Part shown: positions 9,793 to 16,449 of the stretch, piece after piece
Numbering within the stretch: position 1 is the stretch's first letter
Layout: the number at the start of each line of letters is the position of its first letter
Assembly: GCF_003149475.2 (NCBI RefSeq)
Contig: NZ_QFWV02000004.1
Location: forward strand, 313,678 to 372,099
Direction: 5' to 3'
From: Oceaniradius stylonematis
GTDB taxonomy: Bacteria; Pseudomonadota; Alphaproteobacteria; Rhizobiales; Rhizobiaceae
Length of the DNA: 58,422 bases
Translations under genes and position numbers: made by a program
Notes under the pieces: generated by a model
The model's input: the letters and a program-made list of their open reading frames with translations, nothing else
Told to the model about the DNA's origin: nothing
Databases searched by the model: none

Positions 9793-10958
9793 CTTTGCGG
9801 CCCTTCCACAAGTCGGGATTCCAACGGCCAGCGCGGGGTCGGGCCGGCGGCGGGACCATAGCCGATGCGCGCGAGCATTTGAACCGTGCCGCCATCGGTC
9901 GCCAGCCGTTCGTGAACCTCGGTGTAGAGCGGTTCCATCTCGGCAAATTCCTGCAGCGACTGGCTCAGCGGATGGAACGAAATTCCCTGGGCCGTGGCGG
10001 CAAGGTTGATGCGCACCCAATCGCGCCCGGCACCGATCTGGCTCGAACGGCTGTTGTCGCCGGTCACGCTCCAGACAAATCCCATCGATGTCGCGACCGG
10101 GCCAAGCACCGAGGCCAAGCCCTGTTCGTAGGCGAACGAGCCGGTGTCGAGCGCGGTCTGTCGCGTGAAAAGACCGAGCGCGTTCAACACTTCGAGCGGC
10201 GCGCCGGGCAGTTCGATGCCGTCGGGGTTGGCGTTGATCTCACGCTTGCCGATGCGGAACAGATCGACCGACTCCTTGTAGGTGCGCGGCGTCTCGAATT
10301 CGATGCGCAAGGCATTGGCCGTGAGTTCGCGCCATTGCGCGATTTCGTCCGGCGCGAGGGTCCCGCCGACACGCGTGCCGTGGCGCGCAACGCGGATCAT
10401 CGCGTCGAGTCCGGCCTGGGGAACCGGCCGGTCCGTGTCGTGGCTGCCCTTCGCAGAACGGCGCGCCAGCACATGGGCGAACAGCGGGTCGCGTTCGACA
10501 GCAGCGTCCTGCGCAAACCGGGCGACGGCGACCGGCGCACCGGTCAGGCCGTCAGGCGACGTGCCCGCCGGAAAAAGGTCGAGATCGACCCGGTGGCCGT
10601 CCTGGGCGGCAGCCATGACCATCAGTTCGAGGAAGCAGCCCATGCCGATGGTCAACTGCCGGTCATACGGGTCGGTGTGCGGCAGTTGCCGGGCATTGTC
10701 GAACCCTATCCGGACCGTGTCATCACCTTCAAGCGCGACCGTCCATGGCTGCCGATTGTGCGGATTGGGCGCGAGGATGGCGTAGGACAGGGCGCGCATG
10801 CGCGGGTCGGCATAGGCGGGAGCGCCGGCGCGCTCCCAGGGTTCAAGCGCGCGGGCCGGTGTGCGCGTCGCCGCAAAGACGCCGGCCGATGCGCCTGCGG
10901 CGACGACGACGCCACCACCGGCCAGCATCAGAAATTTTCTGCGATCGAGTGAGGACAT
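9789..10958 (-). CDS. Tat-exported nitroreductase-like (Acg family) FMN-binding protein
   Basis: A 389-residue protein with an N-terminal twin-arginine signal, DRRKFLMLAGGGVVVAAGAS, followed by a nitroreductase-like fold of the Acg type (ILAPNPHNRQPW, YDRQLTIGMGCFLELMVMAA, VLARRSAKGSHD). Such proteins bind FMN, though many have unknown substrates; periplasmic export fits a cofactor-loaded Tat substrate. It is the first gene of an operon with marR: its TGA overlaps the marR start. AAGGAG lies six bases before the ATG, behind a promoter flanked by MarR-like palindromes. Induction by a small-molecule ligand of MarR is likely but not shown. Confidence 0.85.
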   Translation of the reverse strand: MSSLDRRKFLMLAGGGVVVAAGASAGVFAATRTPARALEPWERAGAPAYADPRMRALSYAILAPNPHNRQPWTVALEGDDTVRIGFDNARQLPHTDPYDRQLTIGMGCFLELMVMAAAQDGHRVDLDLFPAGTSPDGLTGAPVAVARFAQDAAVERDPLFAHVLARRSAKGSHDTDRPVPQAGLDAMIRVARHGTRVGGTLAPDEIAQWRELTANALRIEFETPRTYKESVDLFRIGKREINANPDGIELPGAPLEVLNALGLFTRQTALDTGSFAYEQGLASVLGPVATSMGFVWSVTGDNSRSSQIGAGRDWVRINLAATAQGISFHPLSQSLQEFAEMEPLYTEVHERLATDGGTVQMLARIGYGPAAGPTPRWPLESRLVEGPQS

Positions 10959-10972
10959 GGCTTGCTCCTTTA

Positions 10973-11006
10973 ATTAGATATCTAATCATTATAGTTTGAT
11001 ATCTAA
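10973..11006. promoter_or_regulatory. Paired palindromic operators, probable MarR binding sites
   Basis: A perfect 14-bp palindrome ATTAGATATCTAAT lies at 10973-10986. A second copy with one mismatch, TTTGATATCTAA, lies at 10995-11006. Their centres are 21 bp apart, two helical turns, so bound dimers would sit on the same DNA face. Both overlap the promoter of the nitroreductase-marR operon. The AT-rich content contrasts strongly with the GC-rich surroundings. Size and symmetry suit MarR family operators. Confidence 0.75.
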
Positions 11007-11014
11007 TTAGTCAA
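10988..11014 (-). promoter_or_regulatory. Promoter of the nitroreductase-marR operon
   Basis: Reading the - strand, TTGACT (11014-11009) is followed after 15 bases by a consensus TATAAT (10993-10988). The gene's AAGGAG ribosome-binding site and ATG follow directly. The 15-base spacer is shorter than the optimal 17. One palindrome lies in the spacer and the other just downstream of the -10, the expected geometry for repression by MarR. Confidence 0.65.
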
Positions 11015-11268
11015 GCCGACCCAGAGGCGCTTTTTTCCGGGCCGCAGCGGGCAGGCTGCAGGTGCCGAGGGATGTGCCTTGCGGAACGGATTTCCCCGTT
11101 GCGGCCATCATCGGAACCGTGTTGGCTCGCAACGATGGCGCGGCGCGGCTAGATTGCTCTCAAGGTCGAAAGTCCAGCGGCGGGATGCCGCGCCCCCTTT
11201 CGAACGCGCTCTCCGATGCCTATTGAAAGGGCAGACCATCCGCACGACCACATGAAAAGGAACACGCC
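11015..11268. other. Leader region upstream of the peroxiredoxin gene
   Basis: With the promoter segment, this gap between the divergent nitroreductase-like and peroxiredoxin genes is 310 bases long. I see no convincing small gene here. The last bases hold AAAAGGA ahead of the peroxiredoxin ATG. No OxyR-type or other recognised operator could be identified with confidence. Confidence 0.4.
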
Positions 11269-11928
11269 ATGGGACTGCGCATCAACGACACCATCCCCGA
11301 CCTGACCGTCGAAACCGACCAGGGCTCGTTCAGCCTTCACGAGTGGATCGGCGACAGCTGGGCCATCCTGTTCTCACATCCCAAGGACTTCACGCCGGTC
11401 TGCACCACCGAGTTCGGCGCGGTCGCGCAGCTTGCCGACGAATGGGACAAGCGCGGCACCAAGGTGATCGGCGTCTCGGTCGATGGCGTCGAGGACCATG
11501 TCAAATGGAAGGGCGACATCGAGCAGGTGGCCGGCACCAAGGCCGGTTTTCCGATCATCGCCGATGACGGGCTTGAAGTCTCCAAAGCCTTCGACATGCT
11601 GCCGGCGGAAGCCTATTTGCCCGACGGACGCACACCCGCCGACAGCGCCACCGTGCGCTCGGTCTTCATCATCGGCCCGGACAAGCAGCTCAAGCTGTCG
11701 ATGACCTATCCGATGAATGTCGGCCGCAATTTCGCCGAGGTGTTGCGCGCGCTTGACGGGCTTCAGACGGCGGCCAAACACAATGTCGCGACTCCGGCCA
11801 ACTGGAACGTCGGCGACGACGTCATCATTCCGACGGCCGTCAATGACGACGATGCCAAGAAGAAGTTCGGCGAATTCGAAACGGTTCTGCCCTATCTGCG
11901 CAAGACCAAGGCGCCGAAATCGGCCTAG
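11269..11928 (+). CDS. Peroxiredoxin, 1-Cys (Prx6) type
   Basis: A 219-residue thiol peroxidase that reduces hydrogen peroxide and organic hydroperoxides. The active-site tract SHPKDFTPVCTTEFG carries the peroxidatic Cys45. The long C-terminal domain (VATPANWNVGDDVIIPTAVN to YLRKTKAPKS) and absence of a resolving Cys place it in the Prx6/1-Cys group. An AAGGA ribosome-binding site precedes the ATG. It stands alone between the nitroreductase-marR operon and sorA. The physiological reductant is not indicated by neighbours. Confidence 0.94.
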   Translation: MGLRINDTIPDLTVETDQGSFSLHEWIGDSWAILFSHPKDFTPVCTTEFGAVAQLADEWDKRGTKVIGVSVDGVEDHVKWKGDIEQVAGTKAGFPIIADDGLEVSKAFDMLPAEAYLPDGRTPADSATVRSVFIIGPDKQLKLSMTYPMNVGRNFAEVLRALDGLQTAAKHNVATPANWNVGDDVIIPTAVNDDDAKKKFGEFETVLPYLRKTKAPKSA

Positions 11929-12187
11929 CCGTCGAACCCCGGCCTTTCCGCTTGCCGGAACCTGTATGTTTTGGCAAGCTGAACGGGTCGGGGTCATCGT
12001 TCCCACAGCGCCACGGCAGCGCGAGACCGGCCCCTTCCACACGCGGCGCCTTGATATGGCGAGACGTTGAAGACCGCCGTATCGTGCTGCGCGGAGGCTG
12101 GCTGAAACAGCCATGATTCCCGACCGCGACGTTCCGCTCACGCTGCGATGAGCGTTGCGGCTGCCAAGCTGCGCGGAGGAGGAACAT

Positions 12188-13504
12188 ATGGCACATGATC
12201 TCAAGGACCAGGGCGAACGGGCCGACGGCCTGTTTTCGCGTTTCGAAGAAGACCCCGAAGCGGCCGATTGGGCGTTGTTCGGCCGCCGGACCAACACCGA
12301 CCGGCGCGGGTTCCTGCGCGGTGCGGGGCTGGCGACCATGGGGGCGATGCTCGGCGCAAGCATCCCGTTCCACCGCAACATGCCGGCCGGGTTCATTCCG
12401 GTAGCCTTTGCACAAGATGATGTGCTGGTCGGCAAGGATGGGCTCACGCTGCTCAACGACCGCCCGATCAACGCCGAAACGCCGGCGCATCTTCTCGACG
12501 ATCCGATCACACCAACCGAACGGCACTTCATTCGCAACAACGGCATTCCGCCGCACGAACTGGGCGAGGTGGATGCCGACGGCTGGACGCTGACCATCGA
12601 CGGTTTCGTCGACAACACCATGACGATGACCATCGCGGACATGCAGGAGCGTTTCGAGGTGCATACGATGGCGCTTGCCATCGAATGCGGCGGAAACGGG
12701 CGCGCCGCCTTCGATCCGCCGGCAAGCGGCAACCAATGGACGGTCGGCGCGATCGGCTGCTCGGAATGGACCGGCGTCAGGCTCAGGGATGTCCTCGAGG
12801 CGGCAGGCGTTCAGCCCCAGGTTGTCTATACCGCACATGTGGGCGCCGACGCCCACCTGTCCGGTGACCCGGAGAAACTGCCCATCTCGCGGGGCCTGCC
12901 GATCGAAAAGGCGATGTCCGACAATGTCCTGATCGCATGGGCGCAGAACGGCGCACCGATCCATCCCAACAACGGAGCTCCGTTGCGGCTTGTTGTTCCG
13001 GGCTGGCCGGGCTCTTGCTCGCAGAAGTGGCTCACCAGCATCACCTTGCGCGATGTCGTCCATGACGGACCGAAAATGACGGGAACGTCCTATCGCGTGC
13101 CGAACCGGCCGGTCGCTCCGGGTGAGGATGTCGCGGAGGAAGATTTCGTGATCATCGAGCGGATGCCTGTCAAGTCACTGATCACGGCGCCGCCGACGGG
13201 CACGTCTGCGGGGCGGTCGGTCGAGGTGCGCGGGCATGCCTGGTCCGGAGACCGCCGGGTCACGGCAGTGGACGTGTCGATCGACTTCGGTGCCACATGG
13301 CAGCGCGCCGAACTCGATGAGCCGGTCAATGACGGCGCCTGGCAGAACTGGCGGACGAACGTCCGGTTTCCAAAGGCCGGATACTACGAGGTCTGGGCGC
13401 GGGCGACGGACGATGCGGGCGCGCAACAGCCCTTCGAGATCGCCTGGAACCCGAAGGGGTATCTCAACAACACCATGCACCGCGTCGCGCTGACCGTATC
13501 CTGA
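12188..13504 (+). CDS. sorA: Sulfite dehydrogenase molybdenum subunit (SorA type)
   Basis: A 438-residue Tat-exported molybdoenzyme of the sulfite oxidase family that would oxidise sulfite to sulfate in the periplasm and pass electrons to a c-type cytochrome. The signal TDRRGFLRGAGLATMGAML lies at about residues 38-56. The molybdenum-coordinating Cys is C167 in LAIECGGNGRAAF. Other family features are HFIRNNGIPP, WTGVRLRDVLEAAG and, in the C-terminal dimerisation domain, VDVSIDFGATWQRAEL. ATG 12188 is preceded by GGAGGA. The next gene encodes a small cytochrome c, which supports the SorAB assignment over YedY-type methionine sulfoxide reductases. Confidence 0.9.
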   Translation: MAHDLKDQGERADGLFSRFEEDPEAADWALFGRRTNTDRRGFLRGAGLATMGAMLGASIPFHRNMPAGFIPVAFAQDDVLVGKDGLTLLNDRPINAETPAHLLDDPITPTERHFIRNNGIPPHELGEVDADGWTLTIDGFVDNTMTMTIADMQERFEVHTMALAIECGGNGRAAFDPPASGNQWTVGAIGCSEWTGVRLRDVLEAAGVQPQVVYTAHVGADAHLSGDPEKLPISRGLPIEKAMSDNVLIAWAQNGAPIHPNNGAPLRLVVPGWPGSCSQKWLTSITLRDVVHDGPKMTGTSYRVPNRPVAPGEDVAEEDFVIIERMPVKSLITAPPTGTSAGRSVEVRGHAWSGDRRVTAVDVSIDFGATWQRAELDEPVNDGAWQNWRTNVRFPKAGYYEVWARATDDAGAQQPFEIAWNPKGYLNNTMHRVALTVS

Positions 13505-13510
13505 AAGAAG

Positions 13511-13534
13511 GGTGGCCGGCGTTGGCCGGCCACC
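13511..13534 (+). other. Strong GC hairpin between sorA and sorB
   Basis: A perfect ten-base-pair stem (GGTGGCCGGC / GCCGGCCACC) with a GTTG loop starts six bases after the sorA stop and ends 25 bases before the sorB ATG. No T-run follows, so full termination is unlikely. It may stabilise the sorA transcript or lower sorB expression relative to sorA. Confidence 0.6.
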
Positions 13535-13559
13535 CCCGCGCCTTTCCGATGGAGCAATG

Positions 13560-13889
13560 ATGAACCTTTCGATGATGCTGCGTCCGGCGATCGCCGGAGC
13601 GTTCATGATGACGGCTGCGGCGGCGCAGGCCGGCGAAAACGGCGAGAGTCCGTTTGGCGCGCTGGTGCCCGGTGAAGGCGCCGAGGAAACCTATGTCCAC
13701 TGCGCCGCCTGCCACTCCGAGATGCTGGTCGCGCAGCAGGGCCTGACGCGCGAGCGCTGGGCGGATCTGATCGAATGGATGGTCGACGAGCAGGGCATGA
13801 ACCCGATCGAAGAGCCCGACTACACGCTGGTCCTCGACTATCTGGCCGAGCACTACAACACCGACCGGCCCAACTTTCCGCGCAACTGA
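13560..13889 (+). CDS. sorB: Small c-type cytochrome (SorB-like)
   Basis: A 109-residue exported monoheme cytochrome c. A signal peptide (MNLSMMLRPAIAGAFMMTAAAAQA) precedes the heme-binding CAACH at C48-C51-H52. A Met in the later MVDEQGMNP segment could be the axial ligand. Placed 55 bases after sorA, it is the likely electron acceptor of the sulfite dehydrogenase. I prefer ATG 13560 (GGAG five bases upstream) over the adjacent ATG 13557. A terminator-like hairpin follows immediately. Confidence 0.85.
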   Translation: MNLSMMLRPAIAGAFMMTAAAAQAGENGESPFGALVPGEGAEETYVHCAACHSEMLVAQQGLTRERWADLIEWMVDEQGMNPIEEPDYTLVLDYLAEHYNTDRPNFPRN

Positions 13890-13894
13890 GGGGA

Positions 13895-13920
13895 CCGGCC
13901 CGCTCGGATCGGCGGGCCGG
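13895..13920. terminator. Bidirectional terminator-like hairpin between sorB and pirin
   Basis: A perfect nine-base-pair GC stem (CCGGCCCGC / GCGGGCCGG) with an eight-base loop sits in the 41-base gap between the convergent sorB and pirin genes. It lacks a T-run, as is common in GC-rich alphaproteobacteria. Confidence 0.6.
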
Positions 13921-13930
13921 CACAATGCGC

Positions 13931-14848
13931 CTACATCCGCGCCTGTTCGCGGATGAAGTTGCCCGAGCGCAGGTCGGCGAAGGCCTGGGCCAGTTCTTCC
14001 TGCGTGTTCATGACGATCGGGCCGTGCCATGCAACCGGCTCCTGGATCGGCTTGCCGGTGACCAACAGGAAACGGATGCCGTTCTCGCCGGACTGCACGA
14101 CCACTTCGTCGCCGGTGTCGAAGACGACCAGCGTCCGGTCTCCGGACAGGTCACGCAGATGAATCTCCTCGCCATTGACCTCTTTTTCGACGAGCACGCC
14201 GAAGGGTTTGGAGGCGTCGCGGAACGTGCCGGAGCCCTCGAAGATATAGGCGAAGGCCGAGCGGTATGTGTCGATCGGCAGGGCCTTGCGCGTCAGAGGG
14301 GGCACCCAGACGTCAAGATATTGCGGATCGGCGGCGATACCGTCGACCGGGCCCTTCTTGCCCCAGAATTCGCCGGTGATGACGCGGACGCGCGTGCCGT
14401 CGTCGTCGATCACTTCGGGAATGTCGGCGCCGGAGATATCCTGGTAGCGCGGCGTCGTCATCTTCTCGCCGGAAGGCAGGTTCGCCCAGAGCTGGAAACC
14501 GTGCATGCGGCCGGACGTATCGCCCTTGGGCATTTCCTGATGCAGGATACCGGAGCCGGCGGTCATCCACTGGACCGAGCCCGGGCCGAGCGTGCCGGCA
14601 TTGCCGAGGCTGTCTGCATGATCGACGGAGCCGGCCAGTACATAGGTGATCGTCTCGATGCCGCGATGCGGGTGCCACGGGAAACCTGCCGCATACTTTT
14701 CGGGCGAATCGTTGCGGAAATCATCCATCATCAGGAACGGGTCCGTCATGGACGGATCGCCGAAGCCGAAGACGCGATGCAGATGGACCCCGGCGCCTTC
14801 CATGGTGGGCGTGGTGCCGGAGACGTGCTTGACGGGTCGAATGGACAT
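13931..14848 (-). CDS. Pirin family protein (bicupin)
   Basis: A 305-residue cytoplasmic bicupin of the pirin family. The metal-binding N-terminal cupin shows HPHRGIETITYVLAGSVDH and GSGILHQEMP, with the three His and one Glu typical of pirins. Pirins vary in role: some have quercetin 2,3-dioxygenase activity and others are redox-sensitive regulators, so no specific function can be given. ATG 14848 has AAGGAG upstream; extending further upstream adds non-conserved residues. It is a single gene convergent with sorB and following coaBC on the same strand after 113 bases. Confidence 0.92.
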   Translation of the reverse strand: MSIRPVKHVSGTTPTMEGAGVHLHRVFGFGDPSMTDPFLMMDDFRNDSPEKYAAGFPWHPHRGIETITYVLAGSVDHADSLGNAGTLGPGSVQWMTAGSGILHQEMPKGDTSGRMHGFQLWANLPSGEKMTTPRYQDISGADIPEVIDDDGTRVRVITGEFWGKKGPVDGIAADPQYLDVWVPPLTRKALPIDTYRSAFAYIFEGSGTFRDASKPFGVLVEKEVNGEEIHLRDLSGDRTLVVFDTGDEVVVQSGENGIRFLLVTGKPIQEPVAWHGPIVMNTQEELAQAFADLRSGNFIREQARM

Positions 14849-14961
14849 GGCGGTCAACTCCTTTGTTGACGTCAAGATAGGGTGGATTGCCGCCACGGCA
14901 CATGGGTGAACGATGGAACAGACTGTTCAACGAACGCCACCATAACCGCCGGCCGCCATCG

Positions 14962-16386
14962 TCAGACCGTGACGGTTTCGAGCCGTTCGGCCACCAAGGC
15001 GGCGATCCGGGCCGCCACCTCGGTCTTGTCCATCTCGGGCCAGCGTTCGGCGACGCCCTTGGAGACCAGCGTGATGCGGTTGCGGTCGCCGCCCATCACC
15101 CCTCCCTCTCCGCCAATCCCGCTGTCATGCGAGACATCGTTGGCGACGACAAAGTCCGCGCCCTTCCTGGCGAGCTTGGCCTCGGCATTGGCGACCAGAT
15201 CGCGGGTTTCGGCGGCAAACCCGATGACGAGACGCGGACGCGCGGTGTCGTGCGTGCCGACCGATGCGAGAATGTCGGGGTTTTCGGTCAGCGCGACGGC
15301 TTCGATACCGCCATCGCGCTTCTTGATCTTGTCGCCCGCCTCGGTGGCGGGCCTGTAATCGGCGACCGCGGCGGCGAAGATGGCTGCGTCGGCCGGCAAA
15401 AGCTGATGCACCGCATCGTGCATGTCGCGGGCGCTTTCGACCCGCACCATCTCGACACCGACAGGGTCGGCAATGGTGACCGGCCCGGAGACCAGCCGCA
15501 CCGTCGCACCCAGTTCGGCCAGCGCGGCGGCGATGGCATGGCCCTGTTTGCCGGATGAGCGGTTGGCGATGTAGCGCACCGGGTCGATCGGCTCATGCGT
15601 CGGACCGGACGTGACGATCACGGTCTTGCCGGCAAGCGGCCTGGGCCGGTTGTCGAGCAAGGCTTCGACGGCGGCAGCGATTTCCAGCGGTTCGGCCATG
15701 CGGCCATAACCCGCCTCGCCGCTCTCGGCCATCTCGCCGGCATTGGGCCCGACAAAACCGATGCCGTCGCCGGCCAGGGTCTCGCGGTTGCGGCGTGTTG
15801 CGGGGTGGTCCCACATGGCCGGGTTCATGGCCGGCGCGATGAGGACCGGCGCCTTTGCGGCCATCAGCACCGTCGAGGCCAGATCGTTCGCCAGCCCGTG
15901 CGCCATCTTGGCCATCAGATCGGCGGTCGCCGGCGCGACGACGATCAGATCGGCCTGGCGCGCCAGCCGGATATGGCCGACATCGTGCTCATCCTGCCGG
16001 TCGAACAGATCGGTAAAGACGGTATCGGCGGTCAGAGCGCCCACAGACAGCGGCGTGATGAATTCTTCGGCCGCCCTGGTCATCACGCAGCGGACGTGAG
16101 CGCCACGCTCGCGCAGCCGGCGAATGAGATCGAGGCATTTGTACGCCGCAATGCCACCACCGATGATGAGCAGAATGCGCTTGTCGACGAGGATGCCGGA
16201 GCCGACTTGCGCGGTCGCAATCGCGGGCGTTTCCGTTACAGACGGCGCGCCAGCAGGGCTTGGCTTGGCCAGCGCCCCGAAGATGATTCGGGCTTCTTCC
16301 TCCATCGACCGGTTGTTCGCAGCGGCCCGAAGCCGCAGGGCTTCCTTGGTGGCCGGATCGAGATTGCGGATCGTGATCGATGCCAT
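14962..16386 (-). CDS. coaBC: CoaBC (PPC synthetase/decarboxylase) fused to an N-terminal FitA-like RHH domain
   Basis: The 474-residue protein combines phosphopantothenoylcysteine decarboxylase (CoaC) and phosphopantothenate-cysteine ligase (CoaB), two steps of coenzyme A synthesis. CoaC spans about residues 67-240: IIGGGIAAYK (FMN binding), active His138 in GHIR, APAMN ending at Asn188. Ser222 stands where E. coli has the active-site Cys158. CoaB follows with NRSSGKQG, AAVADYRP and KIKK. Unusually, residues 1-42 (MASITIRNLDPATKEAL, then RSMEEEARIIF) resemble the FitA/VapB ribbon-helix-helix DNA-binding domain, joined by a Pro/Ala/Thr-rich linker (43-66). No PIN toxin gene is nearby. ATTGC half-sites fill the upstream gap, suggesting autoregulation. 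Confidence 0.93.
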   Translation of the reverse strand: MASITIRNLDPATKEALRLRAAANNRSMEEEARIIFGALAKPSPAGAPSVTETPAIATAQVGSGILVDKRILLIIGGGIAAYKCLDLIRRLRERGAHVRCVMTRAAEEFITPLSVGALTADTVFTDLFDRQDEHDVGHIRLARQADLIVVAPATADLMAKMAHGLANDLASTVLMAAKAPVLIAPAMNPAMWDHPATRRNRETLAGDGIGFVGPNAGEMAESGEAGYGRMAEPLEIAAAVEALLDNRPRPLAGKTVIVTSGPTHEPIDPVRYIANRSSGKQGHAIAAALAELGATVRLVSGPVTIADPVGVEMVRVESARDMHDAVHQLLPADAAIFAAAVADYRPATEAGDKIKKRDGGIEAVALTENPDILASVGTHDTARPRLVIGFAAETRDLVANAEAKLARKGADFVVANDVSHDSGIGGEGGVMGGDRNRITLVSKGVAERWPEMDKTEVAARIAALVAERLETVTV

Positions 16387-16399
16387 GACGAACCCCAGT

Positions 16400-16446
16400 G
16401 ATTGCAGCGCAATCACATTGCACACAACATCGCAATCATTGCAATC
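16400..16446. promoter_or_regulatory. Cluster of six ATTGC/GCAAT half-sites upstream of coaBC
   Basis: In the 63-base gap between ubiB and coaBC, ATTGC or its complement GCAAT occurs at 16401, 16409, 16417, 16432, 16438 and 16441. They form inverted pairs: GATTGC-AGC-GCAATC at 16400-16414 and ATTGCAAT at 16438-16445. The first three start exactly eight bases apart. Ordered small half-sites are typical of ribbon-helix-helix operators, and the adjacent coaBC gene encodes such a domain at its N-terminus. That it is the operator is inference. Confidence 0.55.
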
Positions 16447-16449
16447 GAA

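Noticed and set aside
9343-10020. A longer marR product starting at 10020
   Set aside because: The additional residues are a shadow of the nitroreductase-like gene and do not resemble MarR proteins.
14962-16386. A toxin-antitoxin pair at the start of coaBC
   Set aside because: The FitA-like segment is in frame with CoaBC and no PIN-domain toxin gene is present on either side.
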